64,000 bases of DNA from Cladosporium sp. IMV 00045 (Eukaryota; Ascomycota; Dothideomycetes; Cladosporiales; Cladosporiaceae): contig MSJI02000661.1 of the NCBI GenBank assembly GCA_001931905.2, positions 40,144-104,143 of the forward strand. Direction: 5' to 3'. The notes beneath the pieces are model-generated. The model did no database searches and was not told the DNA's origin. It saw nothing but the letters and a program-made list of their open reading frames with translations. Below are positions 33,350 to 44,238 of the stretch, piece by piece. The translations under genes and the position numbers were made by a program. Position 1 is the stretch's first letter; each line of letters starts with the position of its first letter.

Positions 33350-34413
33350 ATGGAGAGTATCCGGGTACCTTTCATGAAGGACGACTTCGGCAATGACATC
33401 CTGACCCGACTCACATGGGTAAAGGACGATGGCCGTTCGACAAAATCTATCGGTAAGTATCACACTCTTCATAAGGTGCATTAGTATTGACATCCCGCAA
33501 GTTCTTGTCTATCACGGCGGCGGCCTCATGGTCGGTAGCTCTGATGTAGTGCCGCAACCACAAGTGGACTGGCTCGCAAAACACGGCTTTCTCGTGGTCA
33601 TACCGAACTATCGTCTTTCTCCGCAGGTCAACGGAGCCACCAGCTTTGCCGATGCCGTGGAAGCTCATGATTGGGCTGCTTCCCGTCTAGGCGATATCAT
33701 GAAGTCCGAACACGGCGTTTCTGTCGACCCGGCTAATATTGTCGTCGTCGGTCACTCCAGCGGCGGCACTTTGGCACTCCATCTGGCATCTTGCAGACCT
33801 GTCAAAGCTGTCACATCATTCTATCCATCGTTATACATGGCAGACGAATCTACAAGCGCACACAAGCCTTACAACGATCCACCATTCGACAAGATCCCTA
33901 ATTATACTCCAACTAAGGAAGACTGGGAACTCATCGCCCCCGCCGACAGACAAGTCACGGAATCTGGCCTTACCATTCCGAATGAGCCACCTTCTCTGCG
34001 AAGCAAGTGGCAAGTAAGTAATTGCCCATCTCTTCGTTCAATGGATCTATCATGTTAGGACTTACACAGAATTACAGGCTCAAATCTTTACTCAAGGGCT
34101 GTGGATGAAGACACTCTGCCCCGATGGGGATTACGCTGCTATCGATCCTCTCACCCGTCTCAATTCTGATTGGCCCCCGGTAATGTTTGTTCACGGCGAG
34201 ATCGATGCCATACCCGGCAGCGAGCTTGGCCTTCTAAACAGGGCAGAAAGAGAAATCCTGGATGCTGGACTCAAAGAAGTTGTAGTCAAGATTGTACCTG
34301 GGGTTGGACACGCGTTTGACATGATGAAACCTCTGGGCACCGAAGATTTTGGAGAAGAATGGCAGGCTGTCGTGGAAGGATTACAATTCCTGGTAGCACA
34401 CAGAAAGCAGTAA
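33350..34413 (+). CDS. Alpha/beta-hydrolase esterase (HGGG type)
   Basis: The model is join(33350..33452, 33502..34013, 34078..34413), 316 residues. The first exon supplies 34 codons, and the 49-base intron (GTAAGT...GCAAG) joins it to VLVYHGGGLMVG, which carries the HGGG oxyanion-hole motif of hormone-sensitive-lipase-like hydrolases. The nucleophile is the Ser of GHSSGG. The other triad members are probably the Asp in HGEIDAIPG and the His in GVGHAFDM. No signal peptide is seen, so it is probably intracellular. The second intron is 64 bases and restores SKWQ-AQIFTQG. The ester substrate is unknown. Confidence 0.88.
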
Positions 34414-34492
34414 ATTATTGAATACCAAAATGTAGTAAGGGTGGAATGCAAGAACAATCCACAAAGAAACAAACAAGAGAAAGGGACGCTAC

Positions 34493-35008
34493 TCATTGAG
34501 GTCGTCCTCGCCCCTTCGGTCCCTTCGGTTTCCCTCTCGCCTTGCCAGGACGAGGAATTCCAACGGGGGTGAAATCGCGAGGCCCAAACTTGAACGCCGC
34601 ATCAGAACGACCTTGAATCTTGAACTTCTGGCATCCGTCCTTGCCATGAGCTCTCCAGTTCCAGCCTCGCGGGTCGCGTGTGTTTGCGCACAAGTCTTGG
34701 AACTGCGCCTTGCACCACTGTGCTGGGACCCATTGAGGAGTCTTGCAGTTGCCGGAGATTCCAACATACAGCTTGTTGCCTTTGAGACCTGTTGTGCCGA
34801 CGCCTCTTTGAGCATAAGTTGACGGAACCATGAGATCGTTGCTTGGTTTGCCGCTCTTGTCCATCTTGGTGCAGAGGATGTCAATTGCTTGATTGATACG
34901 CGGGAAGCGCTTGCCGCATTTGACAGCGTTCTGGAAATCGGACGCTGCCGAAGCGAAGGCGACGAGGGCCAGCAGAGCAAGCAATGGGAGTGAGTTAAAT
35001 GTCTTCAT
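34493..35008 (-). CDS. Small secreted cysteine-containing protein
   Basis: This is 171 residues starting at MKTFNSLPLLALLALVAFASA, a strong signal peptide. An upstream in-frame extension to 35098 would bury it, so the internal ATG is preferred. The mature part has six cysteines (in VKCGK, ILCTK, GNCKT, QWCKA, DLCAN, DGCQK), enough for three disulfides, and a basic Gly/Pro/Lys tail (PGKARGKPKGPKGRGRP). I do not recognise the family. Size, secretion and cysteine number are those of fungal extracellular or effector-like proteins, but that is only a category. It converges with the esterase gene, 79 bases apart. Confidence 0.7.
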   Translation of the reverse strand: MKTFNSLPLLALLALVAFASAASDFQNAVKCGKRFPRINQAIDILCTKMDKSGKPSNDLMVPSTYAQRGVGTTGLKGNKLYVGISGNCKTPQWVPAQWCKAQFQDLCANTRDPRGWNWRAHGKDGCQKFKIQGRSDAAFKFGPRDFTPVGIPRPGKARGKPKGPKGRGRPQ

Positions 35009-35424
35009 GACTGATGGACTGGTTGCGATTTGAAGGTTGGGAGGATGAATAGACTTGTTGTAATCCATGACTGAGCGAAGCAAGGAGGACGAATGCATCC
35101 TAACATATGAGAAATAGAGAACAAAGACTGTTGATAATACGAGCTTGAACTACCAATCACATCCACAGGATTTTCTTTCTTTGACTACAAAGATTTCCTC
35201 GGAGAAGGCAAAGAATCTATTGAGGCACAAAGACATCGGGTCCTCCGGCTTCGAGGGATCGAGATTGGCAATTCCAAAACTTGATTTTGTTGCATGGAAA
35301 CCAGTTCGCATGCTATTGATCCTCTGTGTTCGGTTATCTGACTAGGTGTGGCATCGATCAATGAAGATGAAGTGTCACCTCTCTCAAAACTGCATGCTTT
35401 CTTCCTTACCTTGCTTGCTTGCAC
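35009..35424. other. Intergenic region, 5' side of the secreted-protein gene
   Basis: No gene-like pattern is seen. Confidence 0.45.
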
Positions 35425-35757
35425 TCATATCTCATTTCGATAAAATGCACCTTCTAGATGGTCTCCAAGACCCATGTGAGCATTTCTTCCATTCGATCTG
35501 AGCATGGAGTCAATCGTTTCTCTACTCACCGAGTACCCTGTCTTCAGTATTCTGGCATTGTACCAGTCACACAAAGCGTCTGAGGACGATCGCCAGTCAA
35601 AGGTGTCCCAGCATTGCAGGATGACTTTGGCAACGGGGTCTGGCAAAGTTCCCCAAACGGCCGGCGGATCTGGCGTTATGGCTGTTGCTTTCTTCCATGG
35701 GGGGTTGATGGCCTGCATCTTGGACTTTAGTTCTGTCATTGCACTTCTGAACTGCAT
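35425..35757 (-). CDS. Doubtful hypothetical ORF or gene fragment
   Basis: About 110 codons from the first available ATG. The open frame extends upstream to 35820 and beyond with no ATG before an in-frame stop. Amino-acid composition is protein-like (for example VAKVILQCWDTFDW, WYNARILKTGYSVSRETIDSML), so it may be a terminal exon of an unresolved gene or the remnant of one. No family is recognised and no upstream exon could be placed with confidence. Confidence 0.35.
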   Translation of the reverse strand: MQFRSAMTELKSKMQAINPPWKKATAITPDPPAVWGTLPDPVAKVILQCWDTFDWRSSSDALCDWYNARILKTGYSVSRETIDSMLRSNGRNAHMGLGDHLEGAFYRNEI

Positions 35758-36073
35758 GGCTGCGAATAAAACTGCCCGCTCCGAGCAAGTTTCTCGGCTG
35801 TCTTGGTCTAGAAGGTTCAAGTCATGGGTTTCGGTAAGATATCGATGCTTTTATTAAGCTATATAGCGAAAATGTCTACCAAAATAGCGAATCGTGCATT
35901 GTGTCGGCCACCATGCGCTTTGTTGGGCAACAAAAGATTGCAGTCTTGTGGACAAAGATGTTTGCTCATTGAGGCTTTGTGAGCTGTGTCATTGTCGATG
36001 GTCTTATCGATGAGTGTAGCAGACATTGTTCACATTTCGGCATGAAGGCACGTTGATTCGTCAGCGCCGTTGC
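35758..36073. other. Intergenic region
   Basis: AT-rich sequence with no feature seen, apart from the possible upstream extension of the doubtful ORF. Confidence 0.4.
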
Positions 36074-38511
36074 TCAACGAGTTACAGGAAGTGGCTGTTG
36101 TTTCAACCGCATCACGGCGCTTTTTGGTTGAGTCACATATCCCGCGAATATGTCATCGTAGAAGTCATAGAAATCCGTGTCTCTTCTGTTGTTCTCAAGG
36201 AAAATTGTACCACTCGGGTGGTGATATTGCAGTGCCGATAAGCTCTCTCCTTCTTGAGAGTTCTCCTGTTCCGTTGTTCGATATTCGTTCGGCCAGTATC
36301 CGATGTCGAACGACATCGATCGCCGTTCAGACGACGTAGATGATGATTCAAAAGTTGCGCGATGAGGGATTGTCGAAAAGTCAGAATCTCCTGAAACTTC
36401 CGAGAGACTTCCAGATCTATAGGAGCCGGGTACGCCGTCGACTGCGGTGTCTAGATCGAACGGGTCGCTGAACATGCTGGATATACCTTGTTTTGTCCGT
36501 TGAGAAGATTCTGGGACTACTGTTTCACTCGAGTCCCATTGCTCCCAAATATTCCTGTCATTATCAAAATCGTTCTTATGTTTCTGAAGTGAAGTTGATG
36601 GTATGATGGAGAGCTCGAACGCATCCAGTCCGAACGGATTTCCTGGGTCTTCGTAATATGTGTTCCTAACCTTACGGAGCTTTTGTTGATCAGGCAGTCT
36701 TATGTACAGGTTGCGGCCGGCAACATCATCTTCGGGCGATTTCGGATTATGGCCCTTGTATTGAGCCTGGATGGATGAATTTTCCAAGCCTGGAATGTCA
36801 GTTCGTGTAAATCAGATTCAGTCAGTGATGCAACGAAATTTCTGGAGAATACCGGTACCAACCCGGTATTAGTATACTTTACCTTGAAAACAAACCGTGA
36901 TCTTAACATTCTGGAGTAACCTAGCAGTAATAATCTCAAAAATCTCAAAAACAAACGCCAAACGCCAAATGCCCAATGCCCAATGCTAATGCTACATGCT
37001 GAAATTCAGATGCTGAATGTCGAATGCAAATGCCAGATGCTCAATGTCAGATGCCGAATATCATCGAATGCTCAATGTCGAATGCCAATGCAAAAACAGC
37101 AAATAGAAGCAAAAACAAAAACAAAAACAGAATCCAAGATTCGTCAGCGACCTCACTTACCTTGACGCTTGAAGTCCGCGTAGCACTTGTCACACAAGCC
37201 TTCTTTGAGGAACTTGTTGGTCGACTGGCCACACCCAGTAGCAACGGCATCGGGTGCTTCACCGCACTTGTAGATTGTACCTGCAGGTGCCTTGTCAGTC
37301 ATGCCAATATCCATGTCAGAGCTTTGCGAGCCCTTGCGATTTTTACGCTTCACTTTGTCGAGCTTCACACCGTCGAGCAGAGCGCTCAACTGCAGAGCAA
37401 AGTCGTCACCGCGGCCAAGCTTAAAGCGTGGCTCTTCAATACCCTGCTCGGCTGCCTCCCGGAGGGCCGAGTTGCGTTCCTCCGAACACAACGAGCCGGT
37501 AGGGGGCGACCAAGTGGGACCGTCGGGGCTCGCGGGTCTCGACCTACCTTCAAGGACTGCTTTCTCCACTTCCTGTGTGTGTCTAGCGGCATACCCAGCG
37601 CTTGCACGATCATGAAAAGCCCTCTCCTGCATTTGAGCCTCGTAGCTGGCTTGCTGGGGACCAAGGCCCCAGGACTCGCCAGGCTTCGCGGCCTTCTGCT
37701 TCTGCACGAGATACTTCTTTTGGTAGTCAGGTCGGCTATGTGGGTCCTTACGGCGAGCCAATTCGATTCCGCGGTCGTGCTCCTTCTGTACAGCAGCAAC
37801 GAAAGCCTCGCGCTCAGACTTGGGCATGGCCACAATTTCTAGCATTTGCTTCAGGCTGCCACGGCGAGAACCCTGACGGCTAGGCAAACGAGACTGGATG
37901 CTTGCGTTGGAGTCACTACGCTTGCGGGAGAACACGTTCCAGGAGGTACGCTTCTCCTGCTCCGGCACGGTGCGTGGAGAAACAGGTGCACTACCTGCAT
38001 GTGACTGGAGAAGAGCGCTCGCGGGCGCTGGGATCTGCGCACGCGGTGAGTGTCCCACGGGAGATTGGGGGGCACTTCCTTCAGCGGTTCTGGAATACTT
38101 GTCGAATCTACCGACGGTATCTCTGCCGATGAACGGAAGCTGCTCTCCTTTCGGAATCCTGGGAAGGGGCTTTTGAAGATCTGGGTTTTGCTGGCGGTTA
38201 GTAGGTGCAGGTGACTGTGCACGGCTGTTGGCAGTAGACTGTGAGCTGTTGCTGCCAACAGGCTTGCGTCGAGAGGGAGGGGTGCTGTTGGAGGAGCGGG
38301 AGGTGGAAGGAGAGGATGAGAACGCACTTTGGGTCTTCTGACGCTGGGCAGAGCCGACGGCCTTACGCTTAGGCACGCGACCTCTGCTCTCGTCTGCTCT
38401 CTGCTGTTCTTGATTCATCTGAGGCGCCTCGCCATTTCTGATTCCGTAATGCTGAAGCTGGCCCTCATGGAAAACCTGAGAGTAACTTCTGTCATCAGCG
38501 AAATTAGACAT
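36074..38511 (-). CDS. Low-complexity protein with a cysteine-pair motif, two exons
   Basis: The model is complement(join(36074..36789, 37161..38511)), 688 residues. Exon 1 encodes a Ser/Pro/Gln/Arg-rich region, a more ordered basic-helical part (SLKQMLEIVAMPKSEREAFVAAVQKEHDRGIELARRKD), and near its end YKCGEAPDAVATGCG plus LCDKCYADFKRQ, a possible zinc-binding CxxC pair. Exon 2 has no ATG of its own and joins in phase through a good GTAAGT donor and TTCCAG acceptor, adding a Ser/Asp-rich tail. The 371-base intron is long for this window and full of AATGC-type repeats. If it is retained, the protein ends two codons after the donor (KRQGK). No family is recognised. Confidence 0.65.
36790..37160 (-). 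repeat. Long intron with AATGC-type short repeats
   Basis: The intron of the preceding gene carries a degenerate hexa/heptamer array at about 36954-37100 built from AATGCC, AATGCT, AATGTC and GATGC words, followed by a CAAAAA-rich stretch to 37130. Other introns here are 49-111 bases and unique. Confidence 0.65.
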
Positions 38512-38999
38512 GGTGATGCAGTGAACTTACTTGGTTTGGAATGGTGCTGCGTGCTTTGTGAGACCTGCTCAGCCGGATGCAGAAGTAAGTTGAACAATGA
38601 GAATTCGATTCTGGCAGAACAGAAGCAGAGACTGGGGACTCCGCTGTGACCTTATATCTAGGCCTTTGATCCAACAATAGAGTCGCTGCTTCAGACAAAA
38701 GACAAAGAAATCTTTGATCTTTGTTAGGCTGATCGTTCTTTGGAAACAGTTGGAACAAGCCCTTGTCTCGAGCTGGAACAAGGGGACTTTGTAATGCTGA
38801 CAATGGCATTGAGCATGCTATAGAGCTAAGGGAAGATGACTGTAGAAGTCATGTGTTTGACGAAGAAAGAATATGCGTGTTGCAAGATGATAGGAAAAGC
38901 CCAGCAAAATCCTGGTATTGCTTAGTTTTGGGAAGGAATGCAAAACACCTTGCACCTCGTACCTTTACCAACCGCCCATAATTATAATTAGTCACCGTA
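38512..38999. other. Intergenic region
   Basis: Leader and promoter of the two-exon low-complexity gene plus the 3' side of the GPI-protein gene. A GTAAGT just before the 38511 ATG has no acceptor that would remove it. Confidence 0.45.
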
Positions 39000-40117
39000 T
39001 TAAAGTGCAAAAGCAAGAACAGCAACAGCCGCAGCCATGCAGACAGAAGAAACAAATCCGAGCGAGGTAACGGTAGTTCCAGCGCTGCCGGGAGTGTAAG
39101 GCTCGATGTTCGAGGTATCGCCAGAGTTGGCTGGTGTCGACGCGCTGTCAGTGCCATGTGCCTTGCATTGAGGACCAGCGCACTTGTCGTCTTCTCCAGA
39201 CGAACCGGTCGGGTAAGGTGGTGTGGCTCCGTTGGACGCTGATCCACCAGGTGCAGGCTGCTCACCGGCTGGCTTGCTGCATTGCGGGCCGGGGCAGTGC
39301 TCGTCTCCTGACGATTCAGGCATGCGGTTTGGACCAGAAGCATTACCGCCTGAGCCACCTGGGGTACTGCCTGAGCCACCTGGGGTGGATGATCCGCCTG
39401 ACGGAGCTGGTGCCTGTCCTCCGCCGTTGGGGCTCTGGCCGCCGGGGCTCGGGCCACCAGGGCTCTGACCGCCAGTGGATCCAGAAGGACCTACGAGGTT
39501 TGTTAGTAGCTTTTCTTCTCCGATAGAACCTGCGAACTTACCAGGAGCCTGGCCATGGCCTTCAGGAGCCTGCGACGCCATGCCACCGCTGCCGCCTGTT
39601 GGGGCAGGAGTATGGTGGCCACAGCCGTCCTTGCAAGGCTCGGTGATGGTGACAGGAACGGGTGTCTTGTCGCAGACATGGCACTCCTTGACGGTGACGG
39701 TGAAGCCTTGTGGCACGTGGTCTGCCTTCGACGAGGCCCAAGTCGGCGTGGGTTCATCGCATTCTTCGGTGACAGTGTATGTGGCCGGGACCAAGCCAGT
39801 AGAGCAAAGTGACTGGTACACTGTAGTGTAAACAGTAGTGTGTGCTGGACCAGTTTTCGAGGATGAGAGGTCGTGGTGACATTCGGGACACCATGTGACG
39901 GTGACGCCGCTTGTGAACGTAACCAGTGTCTCAATTGACTGGCTAGGGCAGTCATCGTATGTGACAGTGACATAAGATGCTGAGGATGAGGGTGCACTGC
40001 TGATGGGGACACTGCAGATGAAGATGCCGGTGGCGGAGACGAGCTAGATCCGTACTGAGCCTGCGCAGAAGCGCCAGTCGCAGCGACTGCCGCCGTGGCG
40101 AAAATTCTGTACTTCAT
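39000..40117 (-). CDS. GPI-anchored Ser/Gly/Pro-rich cell-surface protein
   Basis: The model is complement(join(39000..39490, 39542..39996, 40056..40117)), 335 residues. The signal peptide is MKYRIFATAAVAATGASAQA. A 59-base intron directly after it is needed to reach the frame holding SYVTVTYDDCPSQS, VTVTWCPECHHDL and the repeated TVT/CxxC elements typical of fungal wall proteins. The second, 51-base intron is in frame and gives APGPSGSTGG. The C-terminal half is Gly/Pro/Ser-rich with repeated GPQC motifs (CPGPQCSKP, CAGPQCKAH) and ends in a hydrophobic tail (SVCMAAAVAVLAFAL), a GPI signal. Location would be plasma membrane or wall; an adhesin-like role is inference. If the first intron is wrong, the alternative is a one-base frameshift. 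Confidence 0.72.
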
Positions 40118-41945
40118 TGCGGAAGTAAATTCTTGATGCGTGTGAAAAATACAATAGTGATACTTTCAATGTCGGCAGCAAGAAGTCCGAGGGCAAAGGA
40201 GAAATCCGTGGAAAGAGCAGCTTCGAGGATCGAACGAGTGGAGATCCGCCGAAAGCAGTTATTAAAGGAGTGTGTAAGGTAGCAGATCGGTAGTCTGCAG
40301 AGCGCAGAGACTTATACAGGCCCCTGTTCGCGTCCTGGCTGTTGTTGATGTGGCGGCATTCCAGTGGCAGATTGTGGGCTTCGGCGAACCCATTCCGCTG
40401 CCGGGCAACCAAACACCCGAATTAGGTAAAGTCACACATGACGGAGATGAGCAGTGAGATAATCACGCACACTTTGACGAATAGTCGCTTCAGACTGGTG
40501 AAGGCTAGAACGTGAGCTCCCCAGGTGATCGGGTTGATCCAGTATCGCCTTGCAGCCATCGTAGCCAACCCAGGTCAAGAAAATCTCCGCAGGTAGCAAT
40601 GGTCCAAAGACAGAAGACAATGTCAAATGAATAGGACCAGTTGGCAAGAGGGCGGAACTCTGATGTCTTTGGGTAGATGCCTTCAATTGAAAAAATACCG
40701 TGTTCGACAAAGCAAGTTCGCCAGAGCCAGTGACCTTGTGAACATGCCATGCACGTGACTCACAGGACTTGCCAGTGGCTGGGAAATGGTGCATGCCAGC
40801 GAAGATTAGGTCTCGACCGGCGCGCGGGTACCGGTTCGGAAGGGGTCATCGCCATAGCCGCTCACGGCGACTTCGATGGGCACTTACGCTCTCAAGCGAC
40901 GTGCAAGTCGCTGTCTCATGGGGCCTTTGAAAAAGGAAAGCTGGACAGCCGCCAAATTCTTAACGCAGTCCCGAGCACCACCCAATTATGGCATATTCAC
41001 TCCTCCTACGCCCACGCACCAACAGGACCCAGTGTACACACGTTTCGCCAAGAGTGGACACAGCGCCTTGTGGCATGAGATGCACCTGCATCGCCAGCGC
41101 GATGAAAGCTCGTGAGACATAAGCATTCGAACAAAGCGAATCGGCGCTCCCTGCCTCGCACAAGGTGCTGCGGCGACTTCGAAACGTTCTCATCGCTTCC
41201 TTGAGGCGTTGCTCTTTTCTCGCTCACAATTGTTCTTTCGGAACTCCTGAACGGCTGAATTGACCTGAGGATAGTCAACGTGGACCGCAGTGCCACGACA
41301 TCACAGTGCCTGAACCAGACCTGCGCTGCTGTCAACAACGCATCTTGAGACAGCCTAAGCCCCCTTACCGGTGATCATGCCTTAGCACAGGCTGTCGCAG
41401 ACAGATACAACTGTCACAGACACGCGATGTAGCATCACCCTATGCCAAGGTCCGTGTCGACCCTCCCTCACCGCTCGAAGCCAGAGCGCAAAAAGCCACT
41501 CCAGCCGACCAATACCTTCAAATATGCCACCCAACGAACCAAGACGTTGTGCTGGCCTTCAAACTTTTCCATCGATGTCCTTTTGGACTGCCGAAGTCGC
41601 AGAGCCAGGCTTAGCGCACGATCCCGATTCAAGCGCAGGGATCTGAGAGCGGGCGTTGGGCTTTGAAGACAATTTCTCGCTCAAAGAAGCAGTGCAAGCT
41701 ATGCCGTGGTTGCGTCATAACAGTCAATACCGGCTATAGTGGACTGCGCTCATGCAATTTCTTGGATCGTCTCGATTTAGTGCTGAGTTCAAAGGTTACT
41801 TGTCGAGCTCTCATGGCAGGCATCGCGTACCTCGTAGACCTAGAAGTCAGCATGACAAGAAAATGATAGACAATCAATCAAAAATGCTCAGTGAGTCGAC
41901 TTTATCCTCAACTTCATAATCATTAGACATTCTTCGTTACGTTCT
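40118..41945. other. 1.8 kb region without a recognisable gene
   Basis: Several open frames of 75-122 codons occur on both strands but overlap each other and show no domain, signal peptide or plausible splicing. This contains the promoter of the GPI-protein gene (right of 40117) and the 3' side of atg5. Confidence 0.5.
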
Positions 41946-43004
41946 TCAGCTCAATACACTAACGGCGATGTGCAAAAACCCATCGCCAAAACTCGCCACT
42001 CTCCCAAGCTCCTCGAGGTTCGCACTCATAGGCACCACGGCGCCGTGCAGCACCGGCTGAGCAAGCAAGGGCGTTCGTCTGCTGGGGAAGATGCCCGCGA
42101 GAATGCTGTTCAGAGCCGTGCCTAGTGTGTGTGGCTGTTTGGAAGGCTGCTGCAGTGGGATTAGAGATTGTACGACGCGGATGTGGCCGGTTCGCCCTGT
42201 CGCTGCTGCTGCCGCGTCGTCTTCGGATGGCGCTTCGGGTATGGTTTGTGATGTGTCTTGGTTGGCTGATGTGGGTAGGTAGATCTTTAAAGGGACGTGG
42301 CGGATCGTGACGCCGGGCGGGTTGAGGAGTTTGTTGTTGACGGAGTTGAAGAGGTTCATGTCATCTGCGTATTTGTTAGTACCACAGCCGTCCAGGCGCA
42401 GGACTTTACATTAACAAGACATACGTGATTGAACGCTCTTCCACAAATTGTCAGAGTCCTCTTTGCTCATCCCCATAACCGTCCTCGCGCTTCCGTTTCG
42501 TATGAAATCCGCCTCCTTGACCGCATTCACGAACGAGTCCAGCATGGCTCTCCCCTCCAAATCGAGCTGGATGAGGTGCTCGCTCGGGAATTCCGAGTAA
42601 TGCAACACCAGCTTCATGGGCAGCTGCGAGTCGCCCTCGCCAGCCGGCATGATCGACGCCTGCGAAGCCTCAACCGCCATCCTCCGACCCACGTCCACGG
42701 GCTCTGCGCCAGAGTGTATATCATACAGGAGGCCGACAGGGTAGTGCCATTTCAGCGGCACGGTCTCGAACTCGAACCAGGCTTCGTTGAAAGGCGTATC
42801 GGGGTTGATCAGCTTGGGCACGAAGAAGGCGTGCAAGCGCGGGAGGAGGAAGGCCAGGTACGAGAGTCGCGGGTACTGAATGAGATACGGCTCGGATTCG
42901 GCGTAGGTGCGGCAGTCTGCTGGCGCAAGACGGATCTCAAGAGGAAGGCGGCCATCCCAGACGCGGCGTTGGAGAGCGGCTAAGGCGGTGGGGTTGGAGG
43001 GCAT
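41946..43004 (-). CDS. atg5: Autophagy protein Atg5
   Basis: The model is complement(join(41946..42364, 42425..43004)), 332 residues, near the fungal family length. Hallmarks are VWDGRLPLEIRLAPADCRTY at the N-terminus, PYLIQYPRLSYLAFLLPRL, VPLKWHYPVGLLYDI, VKEADFIRNGSARTVMGMSKEDSDNLW in the helical region, and TLGTALNSILAGIFPSRR with a terminal DGFLHIAVSVL. The 60-base intron restores VQSHDMNLFNSVNNKLL. Atg5 is conjugated to Atg12 and with Atg16 forms the E3-like complex that lipidates Atg8 at the forming autophagosome. The acceptor lysine should be the one in AVKEADF (AVKEADF aligned by memory of the family, not computed). Confidence 0.95.
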
Positions 43005-44238
43005 GGTGCCGCTACCGGAAGGGTGGTGCGACGGAGCAGTGAGTGGGTGTGTCGAGCACTTTCATGTTGGGATAACGAAGAGGGAGGAAAGAAGTCTCCC
43101 GGCTGGATTGGGCGCGAGCCGGTTTTGTTTGGCTGCTGCGGTGAGGAGTGAGGTTCGGCTTGCTTGGAGGCAGCAACCTCGCGTCGAAGCTCTGTCGGCT
43201 GATCTCGGCGCATGTGATTAGATGGTTAAGGTTGTTCTTGACATAAGTGAGGTCCAATCGCGAAACACTAATTGGACCTTGATATAAACATACATGTATC
43301 GTCCCGCGCAAGTGGGAAAGGAAAATGTCACTGATTAGTTGAAACAATCACAATGTGCCTCGAAACGGGTGTGTTATTGGCATCGATCAATCACAATCAG
43401 AAGCTCATAATAAACCGGGACATTGAAAGCAACGAAACTAACGCATCGACGCCAGCGGTCCAATACAGGACGCCACCAAATGCAGGAACCCGATGTCAAA
43501 ACAACCTACCCTTTTAAACGAGGCAATCCAAACTCGACATCGTGCATCGCATGACAGTCAAACAACGACAGATCTCGCAAAGAAGCGTCTCAGCCAATAC
43601 ACGTGCCTCGAACGAATAGTATCGTACATGACCCTATCTCTATCCAAGCGATTCTAATCTAGTAATAAGACATACCGACCTCCCCATTTTTACCCAGCAC
43701 AGCCGCAGCACATGCGATTGAGATGTAGGAAATTGGTCCCCCGAACCCAGAGGAGTATGCGTACATAAGCGCACAAGAGAACCAGAACAGGCGAAAAAGA
43801 TTGAAAGAGAAGAGAGATGCAGTGTCCAGCGCTGTGAAATGGAGAATGTTGGCAAGCGGTCCACCTCAGAAGGTACGCCTAGGCTCCAGACACAAGAACA
43901 GGGTCATCTCCTCAATGTCGTACAAGCGGTTGTTGCATTTGGCAACCTTCGAAGGCCCGTCATCCTGTGCACCACTCTCAACGTCATAAGCCACTGTGGC
44001 TCTTTTGATCCTCCAATGCGACATCTCGCAGGTAGCTTTACAAGCAGCCATGCTTTCCCACTTGTTCCCGGCGAGTCTGAGTCTTGTTTGCGTTGCTTCA
44101 AGAAGCATAGTCCTTAGCGGAGATCGCTCGAGAACATCAGATCATAATCCGCGCGACTCTCAAGTCCTGGCATCTCTCCAAGTCGCCCTTCAGATCCTCA
44201 AGACCTTCTCAAAGCATGCTCATACTCTGCGCCCCAAC
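43005..44238. other. Intergenic region between atg5 and velB
   Basis: This is the atg5 promoter (left) and the velB 3' untranslated side (right). No other gene is seen. Confidence 0.5.
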
